A stretch of DNA of 64,000 bases from NCBI RefSeq assembly GCF_014596935.1, contig NZ_JACVXC010000004.1:186001-250000 (forward strand). The letters run 5' to 3'. Below the pieces are notes generated by a model. It ran no database searches. It was given only the letters and a program-made list of their open reading frames with translations, and was not told the DNA's origin. Below, one piece after another: positions 16,853 through 27,817 of the stretch. The DNA comes from Aestuariibaculum suncheonense (GTDB lineage Bacteria; Bacteroidota; Bacteroidia; Flavobacteriales; Flavobacteriaceae). The stretch's first letter is position 1. Each line of letters begins with the position of its first letter. The translations under genes and the position numbers were made by a program.

Positions 16853-17128
16853 ATGGCATTGAACATTAAACCATTAGCAGACCGCGTTCTTATTGAACCA
16901 GCTGCCGCTGAAACTAAAACAGCTTCAGGAATTATTATTCCAGATAACGCTAAAGAAAAGCCACAAAGAGGAACTGTTATAGCTGCCGGTAAAGGAACTA
17001 AAGACGAGCCTATCACCGTGCAAGTTGGCGATACTGTGTTATATGGAAAATATGCTGGAACAGAATTAAAATTAGAAGGTAAAGATTATTTAATTATGCG
17101 TGAAAGCGACATTTTAGCAATCATTTAA
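16853..17128 (+). CDS. groES: Co-chaperonin GroES
   Basis: 91 residues, normal length for GroES. It has the conserved start [12 protein letters not shown], the mobile loop ([23 protein letters not shown] region) and the ending [13 protein letters not shown]. It caps the GroEL ring during ATP-driven folding. groL follows 31 nt downstream in the usual pair. The upstream region lacks a clear housekeeping promoter but has a TGTCAG half-site and a sigma-54-like -24 element. Confidence 0.98.
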   Translation: MALNIKPLADRVLIEPAAAETKTASGIIIPDNAKEKPQRGTVIAAGKGTKDEPITVQVGDTVLYGKYAGTELKLEGKDYLIMRESDILAII

Positions 17129-17153
17129 TTTCTTAAAAACTCAAAAACAATAA

Positions 17154-18788
<1,635 letters not shown>

Positions 18789-18814
18789 TGGCGAATCACC
18801 CTAAATAAATTATT

Positions 18815-18849
18815 AAAAACGCTTCAATGTTTAATTGAAGCGTTTTTTT
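18815..18849 (+). terminator. Intrinsic terminator after groL
   Basis: 14-bp arms AAAAACGCTTCAAT / ATTGAAGCGTTTTT with a 5-nt loop and a T run. The A-rich side also allows termination of the convergent minus-strand transcript. Confidence 0.9.
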
Positions 18850-19285
18850 ATTTTAAATCTTTATTCAACTTATAATAATAAAACGCTGGTAACAACACTA
18901 GCAATATTATGGGCTGAATAAGAAATCTCCTAAAATTAAAAAACAAATAATAATCTTCCTGTTTCGGATTGATAATAAAATAGATAAATACTAAAATCAA
19001 TACGATATAAGCTATAGCATAAAATAAAACGGAAAACTTAATCAAAGACCACTCTTTAAAAAACAGATAAAGAATCCCTAAAGACACCAACGTATTTAAC
19101 CAAAATCGAAAGCTTGTAAAAAACACCAGTTTTAATACCTCTCGCCTTGGACTATCGATATATAAATAATCGTTTTTAAAAAACGTTAAGTACGGGTCGT
19201 AAAACAGTAAATTCTCGAAGGCTCGGATTAAAATTAACACCCCAAACAATATCAAAATTAATATGTAGGTAATCGGTTTAGGCAT
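18848..19285 (-). CDS. Exosortase F system-associated membrane protein
   Basis: 145 residues with about four hydrophobic segments. It begins MPKPITYILILILFGVLILIRAFE and contains the paired aromatic/basic stretch FENLLFYDPYLTFFKNDYLY. It overlaps the end of xrtF by 8 nt. Position and architecture match the small protein that accompanies XrtF in flavobacteria. Its role is not known; presumably it aids exosortase or substrate handling in the inner membrane (inference). Confidence 0.8.
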   Translation of the reverse strand: MPKPITYILILILFGVLILIRAFENLLFYDPYLTFFKNDYLYIDSPRREVLKLVFFTSFRFWLNTLVSLGILYLFFKEWSLIKFSVLFYAIAYIVLILVFIYFIINPKQEDYYLFFNFRRFLIQPIILLVLLPAFYYYKLNKDLK

Positions 19286-19829
19286 TGACGCGATTTATTT
19301 TAGAAAATCGATTCACCCAAAATACCCAAAGCAAAAACATCATACCATAAATAATCAACGGGAAAACAATTTCATGCAACACGGATTCATATTCTGGATA
19401 ATGATATAACCCTAAATTAATAATAACTATACGAATAACATTCACTACATAAATTAAAACACTTCCCAACAAACTGTAAATAAACGTTGTTTTAAAATCG
19501 GCTGCAAAAGCTACAATAAAAGATATAAAAAGGAGAATGACACTAAACCCATTACAGCCTTCTATAATTCTGGAAAGATACATCTCATTTAAAATCACTT
19601 TAACGGAAGGCTCGTCAGGATGCGGGATCATCTCGATATGATACCCTAAAACCTGTAACAAATCCTGACATTGCAAGGCTACCAAATGGGTTATATAGTC
19701 CGGATAGTATATGGATCCATCTGAAAACTGTAAGTAAAACTTATAAGCTAACGACAACATCAAATAAACCAACAAAAAGGTAAATATGAATTTTATGACG
19801 AGTTTATATTTTACTAGAAGTGCTTTCAA
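19278..19829 (-). CDS. xrtF: Exosortase family protein XrtF
   Basis: 183 residues, multi-pass membrane protein. The exosortase catalytic set is present: Cys92 in EGCNGFS, Arg133 in VNVIRI and His152 in LHEI. Exosortases are transpeptidase-like enzymes thought to recognise C-terminal sorting signals in Gram-negative bacteria; XrtF is a short form found in Flavobacteriia. No obvious substrate with a matching C-terminal tripartite signal is seen in this window. It is co-transcribed with the associated protein downstream. Confidence 0.88.
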   Translation of the reverse strand: MKALLVKYKLVIKFIFTFLLVYLMLSLAYKFYLQFSDGSIYYPDYITHLVALQCQDLLQVLGYHIEMIPHPDEPSVKVILNEMYLSRIIEGCNGFSVILLFISFIVAFAADFKTTFIYSLLGSVLIYVVNVIRIVIINLGLYHYPEYESVLHEIVFPLIIYGMMFLLWVFWVNRFSKINRVNA

Positions 19830-19906
19830 ATGATAACGTTAAAATTCCTTTAAACTACATCCCGAAATTACAGCTTTTTAAATACTTTTACCAAAACTTT
19901 TGAATT

Positions 19907-20362
19907 ATGATTTTTGAAACCCTAAAACCTCAGATCGAAACAATTATTGCTAATACCAATAATACGGTTGACGAACGTCTTCTGAATATTTGCGAACTAT
20001 TAGAAGCTAATGTTAGTTATTACAATTGGGTTGGGTTTTATTTTAGAAATGGGAATAAAGAAGAACTGAAACTTGGACCTTACGTTGGCGCACCAACCGA
20101 CCATACGATTATTCCGTTTGGAAAAGGCATCTGTGGACAAGTAGCTGTTAGCAACGAAAATTTTGTTGTGCCCGATGTTGCTGCTCAAGATAATTACATT
20201 GCTTGTAGTATTACCGTAAAGGCTGAAATCGTAATCCCTATTTTTGTAAATGGAGAAAACATCGGTCAGATTGACATTGACTCGAATACTCCAGATCCAT
20301 TTACCGAAGCCGACGAACGCTTTTTAGAATTTGTTTGTGCACAAGTCGCATCCATTTTATAA
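19907..20362 (+). CDS. GAF-domain protein, free methionine-(R)-sulfoxide reductase-like
   Basis: 151 residues, a single GAF domain. The motifs FGKGICGQVA (71-80), VVPDV and YIACSITVKAEIVIPI match the fRMsr family, which reduces free Met-R-sulfoxide. Two of the three family cysteines are present (Cys76 and Cys100, the latter matching the catalytic one); the first, in the usual GKPAC stretch, is replaced (GAPTDHT). A two-cysteine mechanism is plausible but activity is not certain. It is divergent from xrtF. Confidence 0.75.
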   Translation: MIFETLKPQIETIIANTNNTVDERLLNICELLEANVSYYNWVGFYFRNGNKEELKLGPYVGAPTDHTIIPFGKGICGQVAVSNENFVVPDVAAQDNYIACSITVKAEIVIPIFVNGENIGQIDIDSNTPDPFTEADERFLEFVCAQVASIL

Positions 20363-20520
20363 GAAAATATTAGGTTACTGAATCTTCATTTTTTAGTCCG
20401 ATTTATGTGCTTTATAAGCTCGATATTCGGGTAAAAAATTATCCGTGTTTTTTCAACATTTCTAACTCTATTTTTGAGTAAAAAATAACTACTTTTGCAC
20501 TTTATAACTAGTTTAGAAAA

Positions 20521-22053
20521 ATGAGCAACGAAAAAACAGTAAAATCAGCATTAATTTCAGTATTTAGTAAAGACGGCTTAGAGCCAATCGTAAAGAAACT
20601 AAACGAACAAGGTGTAACCATCTACTCTACTGGAGGAACTCAAACATTCATTAACGACTTAGGTATCGACGTCGTTCCTGTTGAAGAAATCACATCGTAC
20701 CCATCTATTCTTGGTGGTCGTGTTAAAACCTTACACCCAAAGGTATTTGGAGGTATTTTAAACAGACAAAATAATGAAAGTGACGTTAAAGAATTGGCGG
20801 ATTTTGAAATCCCTCAAATCGATGTCGTTATTGTTGATTTATATCCGTTTGAAAAAACAGTTGCTTCAGATGCTAGCGAACAAGATATTATTGAAAAAAT
20901 TGATATAGGTGGTATTTCGTTAATTCGTGCTGCTGCTAAAAACTTTGCAGATGTTACCTGTGTAGCTTCTGTTAATGACTATGCGGAGTTCTTAGAAATC
21001 ATTTCTAAAAACAACGGAAGCATTTCTTTAGAAGACAGAAAACGTTTTGCTACAAAAGCATTCAACGTATCATCGCACTACGATTCTGCTATTTTCAACT
21101 ACTTCAACAAAGACAATCAAGAAGTGGTTTTAAAAATCAGCGAAACTAACGGTAAAGCATTACGTTATGGCGAAAATCCACACCAAAAAGGATCGTTCTT
21201 CGGAGATTTCGATGCGATGTTTACCAAACTTAACGGAAAAGAATTAAGCTACAACAACCTTTTAGATGTTGATGCTGCCGTTAACTTAATTAACGAATTT
21301 AAAGGAGAAGCACCTACTTTCGCTATTTTAAAACACAACAATGCTTGTGGCTTTGCTCAAAGTGAAACCATTCACCAGGCTTACGTTGACGCCTTAGCTG
21401 GAGACCCTGTTTCTGCATTTGGAGGTGTATTAATCAGCAACACAGTAATTGACAAAGCAACTGCTGAAGAAATTAACAGTTTATTCTGTGAAGTAATTAT
21501 CGCTCCAGCTTACGAAGACGAGGCTGTAGAAATATTAAAAAGTAAAAAAAACAGAATCATTCTTGTTTTAAACGATGTTGAATTACCACAAACCAACGTA
21601 AGAAGTTGCTTAAACGGTGTCCTTGTTCAAGATAGAAATAACGTAACCGATACTATTGAAGGGTTGACTTATGTGACTAATAACAAACCTTCACAAAGTG
21701 AATTAGAAGATTTAATCTTTGCTTCTAAAATTTGTAAGCACACAAAATCTAACACCATCATCTTAGTTAAAAATAAACAATTATGTGCTGGAGGAACTGG
21801 GCAAACAAGTCGTGTTGATGCTTTAGAGCAAGCGATTCACAAAGCAAATTCATTTAACTTCGATTTAAACGGAGCTGTTATGGCGAGTGATGCGTTCTTC
21901 CCATTCCCTGATTGTGTGGAAATTGCAAACAATGCCGGTATTAAAGCGGTTATTCAACCAGGAGGTTCCATTAAAGACCAGTTAAGTATCGATTACTGTA
22001 ATGATAATGATGTTGCTATGGTATTTACAGGAACACGTCACTTTAAGCATTAA
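20521..22053 (+). CDS. purH: Bifunctional AICAR formyltransferase / IMP cyclohydrolase PurH
   Basis: 510 residues. The N-terminal MGS-like IMP cyclohydrolase domain starts SALISVFSKDGLEPIVKKL with STGGT and GGRVKTLHPKVFGGIL. The C-terminal AICAR transformylase domain includes LRYGENPHQKG, KHNNACGFA and DAFFPFPDCVE and ends GTRHFKH. It carries out the last two steps of purine synthesis. A TACTTTTG -7 element (20490-20497) lies just upstream, but no properly spaced -33 is seen. No other purine genes are near. Confidence 0.98.
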   Translation: MSNEKTVKSALISVFSKDGLEPIVKKLNEQGVTIYSTGGTQTFINDLGIDVVPVEEITSYPSILGGRVKTLHPKVFGGILNRQNNESDVKELADFEIPQIDVVIVDLYPFEKTVASDASEQDIIEKIDIGGISLIRAAAKNFADVTCVASVNDYAEFLEIISKNNGSISLEDRKRFATKAFNVSSHYDSAIFNYFNKDNQEVVLKISETNGKALRYGENPHQKGSFFGDFDAMFTKLNGKELSYNNLLDVDAAVNLINEFKGEAPTFAILKHNNACGFAQSETIHQAYVDALAGDPVSAFGGVLISNTVIDKATAEEINSLFCEVIIAPAYEDEAVEILKSKKNRIILVLNDVELPQTNVRSCLNGVLVQDRNNVTDTIEGLTYVTNNKPSQSELEDLIFASKICKHTKSNTIILVKNKQLCAGGTGQTSRVDALEQAIHKANSFNFDLNGAVMASDAFFPFPDCVEIANNAGIKAVIQPGGSIKDQLSIDYCNDNDVAMVFTGTRHFKH

Positions 22054-22063
22054 TTTAAAGAAA

Positions 22064-22144
22064 ATTAAGGTTTAAGTCGGCCAAATATCAATATGAAACG
22101 TATAACTACAAAGTATTGAAATTTGATTGTACTTAAACCTTAAT
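22064..22144. repeat. 14-bp perfect inverted repeat flanking 53 nt between purH and mreB
   Basis: ATTAAGGTTTAAGT (22064-22077) and ACTTAAACCTTAAT (22131-22144) are exact reverse complements. The enclosed 53 nt has no recognisable gene. It could be a large hairpin in the purH 3' region, a palindromic element, or part of the mreB control region; no target-site duplication is apparent. Confidence 0.7.
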
Positions 22145-22209
22145 ATATTTATTAACTTTTACTACATTTACGAGAAACGTTTTAAACCTCAATAATTATT
22201 TAACTGCCC

Positions 22210-23238
22210 ATGGGATTTTTTGACTTCCTAACCGAAGAAATCGCAATAGATTTAGGTACTGCCAACACTTTAATTATTCACAACGACAAGGTTGTTGTTG
22301 ATGCACCTTCTATCGTTGCTCGCGATAGAGTATCTGGAAAAATTATTGCCGTCGGACAGGAAGCCAGCTTAATGCAAGGAAAAACCCATGAGAATATTAA
22401 AACCATTCGTCCGTTAAAAGATGGGGTGATTGCAGATTTTGACGCTTCTGAACAAATGATTAGTATGTTTATTAAAAACATACCAGCATTAAAAAAGAAG
22501 TTCTTCACTCCGGCGTTACGTATGGTTGTTTGTATTCCTTCAGGAATTACAGAGGTGGAGATGCGCGCGGTTAAAGAAAGTGCCGAACGTGTAAATGGTA
22601 AAGAGGTTTACTTAATACACGAACCAATGGCTGCAGCAATTGGTATTGGTGTAGATATTATGCAACCTAAAGGAAATATGATTGTTGATATCGGTGGTGG
22701 TACCACCGAAATTGCCGTTATTGCTTTAGGCGGTATTGTATGTGACAAATCGGTTAAAATTGCGGGAGACGTATTTACAAACGATATTGTTTACTACATG
22801 CGTACACAACACAACTTATATGTTGGTGAGCGTACTGCTGAAAAAATTAAAATTCAAATTGGTGCAGCAACCGAAGACTTGGAGTTGCCACCAGACGATA
22901 TGAGCGTTCAAGGCCGTGACTTATTAACGGGAAAACCTAAACAGGTTTCCATCTCACACCGTGAAATTGCCAAAGCCCTAGACAAATCTATTTTACGAAT
23001 TGAAGATGCGGTTATGGAAACCTTATCGCAAACCCCTCCAGAATTAGCTGCCGATATTTACAATACCGGTATTTACTTAGCAGGTGGTGGCTCAATGTTA
23101 AGAGGCCTAGACAAACGTTTATCTCAAAAAACAGATTTACCGGTTTATATCGCAGAAGATCCTTTAAGAGCCGTAGTAAGAGGTACTGGAATTACACTTA
23201 AAAATTTACCGAAATACAAAAGTGTACTGATTAAATAG
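22210..23238 (+). CDS. mreB: Rod shape-determining protein MreB
   Basis: 342 residues with the actin-fold nucleotide motifs: IAIDLGTANTLI near the start, MIVDIGGGTTEIAVI in the middle and IYLAGGGSMLRGLD near the end. MreB forms membrane-bound filaments that guide peptidoglycan synthesis along the cell length. It is first in a five-gene rod operon with mreC 12 nt downstream. Confidence 0.98.
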   Translation: MGFFDFLTEEIAIDLGTANTLIIHNDKVVVDAPSIVARDRVSGKIIAVGQEASLMQGKTHENIKTIRPLKDGVIADFDASEQMISMFIKNIPALKKKFFTPALRMVVCIPSGITEVEMRAVKESAERVNGKEVYLIHEPMAAAIGIGVDIMQPKGNMIVDIGGGTTEIAVIALGGIVCDKSVKIAGDVFTNDIVYYMRTQHNLYVGERTAEKIKIQIGAATEDLELPPDDMSVQGRDLLTGKPKQVSISHREIAKALDKSILRIEDAVMETLSQTPPELAADIYNTGIYLAGGGSMLRGLDKRLSQKTDLPVYIAEDPLRAVVRGTGITLKNLPKYKSVLIK

Positions 23239-23249
23239 GCCGATAAAAC

Positions 23250-24074
23250 ATGCAACAGATTATTAATTTCATAATAAGAAACAAAAACTTCTTGTTGTTC
23301 TTGTTGCTGTTTGGTATTTCCCTGTTTTTTACAATTCAGTCGCATTCGTATCATAAAAGTAAGTTTATCAACTCTGCCAATTTTTTAACTGGCGGTGTTT
23401 ACAATTCGGTAAGCAACATTAACGGCTACTTCAATCTAAAATCGCAAAACGAGATTTTAGCAGAAGAAAACAACCATTTAAAAAACTTACTTTACAATTC
23501 GAATACAAAAACGGACTCTATTTTTTTAGACACTTTAGCGACTAACGATATTTACAAATTTAGAACGGCTAACATTATTAGAAACAGTTACTCGGCTACC
23601 GATAATATGCTTCTGATAAACAGAGGTTCAAAAGACAGCATTAAAGAAGATTTCGGTGTTATATCTTCAAAAGGCATTATTGGTATTATTAATAAAACCA
23701 GCCGAAATTATGCTACAGTGATTTCGGTATTAAACACCACTATTAAAATTAGTGCACAATTGAAGAAAACCAATCATTATGGTTCCTTAACCTGGAATGG
23801 AAAAGATCCTGCTTTTGCACAACTTATAGATATTCAAAAAATAGCACCAGTAACTAAAGGCGACACTATAGTAACTACAGGAATGTCTTCTATTTTCCCT
23901 AAAGGAATACCTGTAGGAGTTGTTGATAATTTTAAATTGGATAACGCCGAGAATTTCTATGAAATTAACGTGAAGTTATTTAACGACATGACCAACCTAG
24001 AACATGTTTACGTAATAGAAAACTCCGATAAAGTTGAAATTACAAACCTTTTAAGCGGCAAAACAAATGAATAA
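23250..24074 (+). CDS. mreC: Rod shape-determining protein MreC
   Basis: 274 residues. An N-terminal transmembrane helix (about 10-28) and a coiled coil (about 60-85, NEILAEENNHLKNLL) precede the periplasmic beta domain, with VISSKGIIGIINKTSRNYATVISVL and the GTSSIFPKG-type loop (TTGMSSIFPKGIPVGVV). MreC links MreB to the cell-wall synthases. Its stop overlaps the mreD start by 8 nt. Confidence 0.95.
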   Translation: MQQIINFIIRNKNFLLFLLLFGISLFFTIQSHSYHKSKFINSANFLTGGVYNSVSNINGYFNLKSQNEILAEENNHLKNLLYNSNTKTDSIFLDTLATNDIYKFRTANIIRNSYSATDNMLLINRGSKDSIKEDFGVISSKGIIGIINKTSRNYATVISVLNTTIKISAQLKKTNHYGSLTWNGKDPAFAQLIDIQKIAPVTKGDTIVTTGMSSIFPKGIPVGVVDNFKLDNAENFYEINVKLFNDMTNLEHVYVIENSDKVEITNLLSGKTNE

Positions 24075-24570
24075 CACCGCTTACTCAAATATTGTCCGCT
24101 TTGTTGTGTTGGTATTGGTTCAGGTACTCATTTGTAATCACATTAACTTTTTAGGTTACATCAATCCGTACCCATATATTTTATTCATATTATTATTTCC
24201 GGTAAAAAATAACCGATTGTTAATCATATTTTTAAGCTTTTTAATTGGTTTAGCCATCGATTTATTTCAGGATTCAGGCGGTATTCACGCAGCGGCATCG
24301 GTATTTATAGCCTATGCCAGACCTTTATTTTTAAAGTTCTCTTTCGGAATGATGTACGAGCACCAAACCATTAAATTTGAAAATGTGGAATTCGGGTCGA
24401 AATTCACCTATATTTCCATATTAACTTTAGTGCATCATTTTGTATTATTCTCTTTAGAAATATTTAATGCTTCAAAAATAATTTTAGTGCTTCAGAAAAC
24501 GTTATTCTCAAGTATATTTACTATTTTATTAAGTATTCTGGCAACCATTATTTTTAGTAGAAAAAAATAG
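24067..24570 (+). CDS. mreD: Rod shape-determining protein MreD
   Basis: 167 residues, almost entirely hydrophobic with about five or six transmembrane segments; contains FLGYINPYPYILFILLFPV and LIGLAIDLFQDSGGIHAAA, typical of Bacteroidota MreD. It is an integral membrane partner of MreC. It overlaps mreC, and its stop directly precedes the pbp2 start, so the operon is tightly packed. Confidence 0.93.
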   Translation: MNNTAYSNIVRFVVLVLVQVLICNHINFLGYINPYPYILFILLFPVKNNRLLIIFLSFLIGLAIDLFQDSGGIHAAASVFIAYARPLFLKFSFGMMYEHQTIKFENVEFGSKFTYISILTLVHHFVLFSLEIFNASKIILVLQKTLFSSIFTILLSILATIIFSRKK

Positions 24571-26514
24571 ATGAGACAATTTTTGCTTTACATCGTCATC
24601 GTTTTAGCAGGGTTATTGTTTATTTCTAGGCTATTCTATCTCCAAATCTATAATCCAAGCAGCGATAATTTGTTTGAAGATAATGCCATTAGAAAAGTTT
24701 ACGATTATCCCAAGCGCGGTTTTGTATTCGACAGAAACGGAGAACTATTGGTATCAAACCAACCGTCGTATGATGTGATGGTGATTCCTCGTGAAGTAAA
24801 ACCTTTAGATACCTTGGAATTTTGTTCGCTTTTAAAAATAGATAAACAACGTTTTAAAGACATTTACGAAAAAGCGTATCGCTACTCTCCAAGACTCCCC
24901 TCGGTATTTATTCCGCAGTTATCAAAAGCCGATTATGCCGTTTTACAAGAAAAAATGCGGAAATTCGAAGGCTTTTATATTCAGAAGCGTTCGTTAAGAC
25001 ACTACCAAACTACAATTGGCGCTAATGTTTTGGGTGATATTGGTGAAGTAAATTACGGAGACATGAAAAATGACCCGTATTATAAATCCGGCGATTTAAA
25101 AGGAAAGCAAGGTGTTGAGGCCTCGTACGAAAACATTCTTCGCGGCGTAAAAGGGATTAAGTTTATTCAAAAAGACCGCTTCAATAGAAATATTGGTCCG
25201 TATAAAGAAGGTATTTACGACACTCTTCCTGTTCAAGGAAAAGATATAACCATAACCATTGATGCAAAATTACAAGCATATGGCGAGTTATTAATGCGTA
25301 ATAAGCGCGGTGGTGTTATTGCCATTGAACCATCTTCCGGTGAAATTTTAGCCATGATTGCTGCCCCTACCTATAATCCCAATTTGTTGGTAGGTCGTGA
25401 CCGCTCTAAAAACTTCACCAAACTATTTAACGACTCCATTGCCAAGCCTCTGTTTAACCGAAGCCTTCAAGGGGTTTACGAACCGGGATCTCCTTTCAAA
25501 TTAATGAATGCCCTTATTGCACTTCAGGAAGGTGTAATGACCCCTAACGAAATTGTGACTTGCTCTGGTGGTTATCATTATGGTGGACGCGTCATGGGGT
25601 GCCACTGTGCTTATGGCACAAGAAATAATATGGTTGGTGGTATTATGCATTCGTGTAATGCTTATTTTGCTACGGCTTACAGAAAAATTCTGGATAAAAA
25701 TGGAAGTGCATCCGATGGCATTGACAAATGGAGTGCCCATGCCAAAAGCTTTGGGTTAGGAAACTTTTTAAACAACGATTTATTCGTGGGGCAAAAAGGA
25801 AGAATTCCTGACAGAGATTATTATAAATACATTTACCCGAACACCTTCTACTCTACCTATACAATCTCTAATGCCATTGGTCAAGGGGAAGTTGCGACAA
25901 CGCCAATTCAGCTAGCCAATATGATAGCTGCCATAGCAAATCGCGGTTATTATTACACGCCTCATATCATTAAACATATTGAAGGTGAAGACATCCCCGA
26001 AGATTTCACAACACCTAAATACACTTCCATTGATAAACAAAATTTCGAGCCGGTCATTGAAGGTATGTTGCAAGTTTACAAACAAGGTACAGCTGCAGCC
26101 TTACAGGTAAAAGATATTGATATTTGTGGTAAAACAGGAACGGTAGAAAACTTCGCCATTGTCGATAGCGTAAAAACGCAGCTTACCGACCACTCTATTT
26201 TCGTAGCTTTTGCACCTAAAGACAACCCTAAAATTGCTTTAGCTGTTTTTGTTGAAAACGGATACTGGGGAAGTCGTTTTGCTGGTAGAGTGGCCAGTTT
26301 GCTTATAGAAAAACATCTAAAAGGCGAAATTACTCGTACAGATTTAGAAGATTGGTTATTAAGACATACGTTAGAACACGAATATGCCAAACCGTATTCC
26401 GGAAAACCTTTTGGTATTAACAGAGCAACAACATTAGAAGAAGTCAGCCCCGAGGAATACAAAGGACTTAAAGACGAATTAGCCAAACTTAACAACCAAA
26501 ATATTGATGGTTAG
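24571..26514 (+). CDS. mrdA: Penicillin-binding protein 2 (elongation transpeptidase)
   Basis: 647 residues. One N-terminal transmembrane helix precedes the dimerisation/pedestal domain (PKRGFVFDRNGELLVSNQPSYDV) and the transpeptidase domain. The catalytic SxxK is Ser307-Lys310 (GSPFK), SxN is SCN and KTG is GKTGTVENF. It cross-links peptidoglycan in the elongasome with RodA. Its last codons overlap the rodA start by 8 nt. Confidence 0.96.
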   Translation: MRQFLLYIVIVLAGLLFISRLFYLQIYNPSSDNLFEDNAIRKVYDYPKRGFVFDRNGELLVSNQPSYDVMVIPREVKPLDTLEFCSLLKIDKQRFKDIYEKAYRYSPRLPSVFIPQLSKADYAVLQEKMRKFEGFYIQKRSLRHYQTTIGANVLGDIGEVNYGDMKNDPYYKSGDLKGKQGVEASYENILRGVKGIKFIQKDRFNRNIGPYKEGIYDTLPVQGKDITITIDAKLQAYGELLMRNKRGGVIAIEPSSGEILAMIAAPTYNPNLLVGRDRSKNFTKLFNDSIAKPLFNRSLQGVYEPGSPFKLMNALIALQEGVMTPNEIVTCSGGYHYGGRVMGCHCAYGTRNNMVGGIMHSCNAYFATAYRKILDKNGSASDGIDKWSAHAKSFGLGNFLNNDLFVGQKGRIPDRDYYKYIYPNTFYSTYTISNAIGQGEVATTPIQLANMIAAIANRGYYYTPHIIKHIEGEDIPEDFTTPKYTSIDKQNFEPVIEGMLQVYKQGTAAALQVKDIDICGKTGTVENFAIVDSVKTQLTDHSIFVAFAPKDNPKIALAVFVENGYWGSRFAGRVASLLIEKHLKGEITRTDLEDWLLRHTLEHEYAKPYSGKPFGINRATTLEEVSPEEYKGLKDELAKLNNQNIDG

Positions 26515-27784
26515 AAATACCCACAGACATTTTAAATTTGACTGGATTACAATTATTCTCTTTCTGCTTTTAGCGGGTTTTGGTTGGATTAATATTATTT
26601 CGGCGTCTCATGTGGGGGAAGAAATTAATTATTTTGATTTCTCCCAACCCTATGGCAAACAACTTATATTTATCTTCTTAACCTTTATACTCATCGTATT
26701 ACTGCTGGCCATTGATGCCAAGTTTTACGAACGGTTCTCAAGTGTTATATATATTATATCCATGGTTTCCCTTTTGGGACTATTTGTCTTTGGTAAAAAT
26801 GTCAACGGGGCGACCTCGTGGTATGGTATTGGAGGCATGACCATTCAGCCGAGTGAGTTTGCCAAAATGGCTACAGCCCTTGCGGTCGCCAAATACGTAA
26901 GTGACCTGAACACCAATATTAAAAACTTTAAAGACCAGATACAGGTTTTCATCATCATCATCATTCCTGCATTATTGGTATTGTTACAAAACGACACTGG
27001 AAGTACCATTGTTTACGGTGCCTTTTTCTTTGTTTTATATAGAGAAGGCTTACCTAAAATTTATCTTAACATAGGTGTTTCTCTTATTTTTATTTCCATC
27101 TTGTCTTTAAAATTCGGCGGATTATTCACAACCATAGCAGCCGGTATTCTAATTTTTGGATACTACTTTTTAAATAAACGCCGATCGAATATCCTTTTGA
27201 TTATTGCTGTTTTCCTACTATCTGCAGGGGCATCTTTTGGAATTAAATTCTTTTATAATTCTGTGCTTCAACCGCACCAAAAAGATCGTATTAGTTTATG
27301 GCTTCGTTTAGAGAAGGATCCTGAGAAACTGGAACGCATGAAACAGACTTTCGCCTACAACCTTAACGAATCTGAAAAAGCAATTGGTTCAGGAGGTTTT
27401 ACAGGAAGAGGATTTATGGAAGGCACTCGAACAACTGGTAAATTTGTACCGGAACAGCACACCGACTACATTTTTAGTACCGTTGGTGAAGAATGGGGTT
27501 TTTTTGGAAGCACGATGGTCGTTATTCTTTTTGTATTATTACTATTGCGTATTCTGCATTTGGCCGAATTACAAAAGTCCCAATTCAGTCGCGTGTATGG
27601 CTATAGTGTCGCCGCGATTATATTTGTTCACTTCTTCATTAATATAGGTATGGTTATGGGACTAATACCAACCATTGGTATTCCCTTGCCTTTATTTAGT
27701 TACGGAGGTTCCGGACTTTGGGCATTTACCATCCTGATTTTTATTTTTATAAAACTGGATTCTAACCGAATTAATGAATGGTAG
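26507..27784 (+). CDS. rodA: Rod shape-determining glycosyltransferase RodA
   Basis: About 425 residues from the ATG at 26507 (a TTG one codon upstream is unlikely). A SEDS-family protein with about ten transmembrane helices; diagnostic stretches are GATSWYGIGGMTIQPSEFAKM, FVPEQHTDYIFSTVGEEWGF and GIPLPLFSYGGSGLW. SEDS proteins polymerise glycan strands together with a class B PBP, here the gene just upstream. Last gene of the rod operon. Confidence 0.96.
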   Translation: MVRNTHRHFKFDWITIILFLLLAGFGWINIISASHVGEEINYFDFSQPYGKQLIFIFLTFILIVLLLAIDAKFYERFSSVIYIISMVSLLGLFVFGKNVNGATSWYGIGGMTIQPSEFAKMATALAVAKYVSDLNTNIKNFKDQIQVFIIIIIPALLVLLQNDTGSTIVYGAFFFVLYREGLPKIYLNIGVSLIFISILSLKFGGLFTTIAAGILIFGYYFLNKRRSNILLIIAVFLLSAGASFGIKFFYNSVLQPHQKDRISLWLRLEKDPEKLERMKQTFAYNLNESEKAIGSGGFTGRGFMEGTRTTGKFVPEQHTDYIFSTVGEEWGFFGSTMVVILFVLLLLRILHLAELQKSQFSRVYGYSVAAIIFVHFFINIGMVMGLIPTIGIPLPLFSYGGSGLWAFTILIFIFIKLDSNRINEW

Positions 27785-27817
27785 CCTGAATCTGCTTTTT
27801 TTCATTATCTTTCTGTT

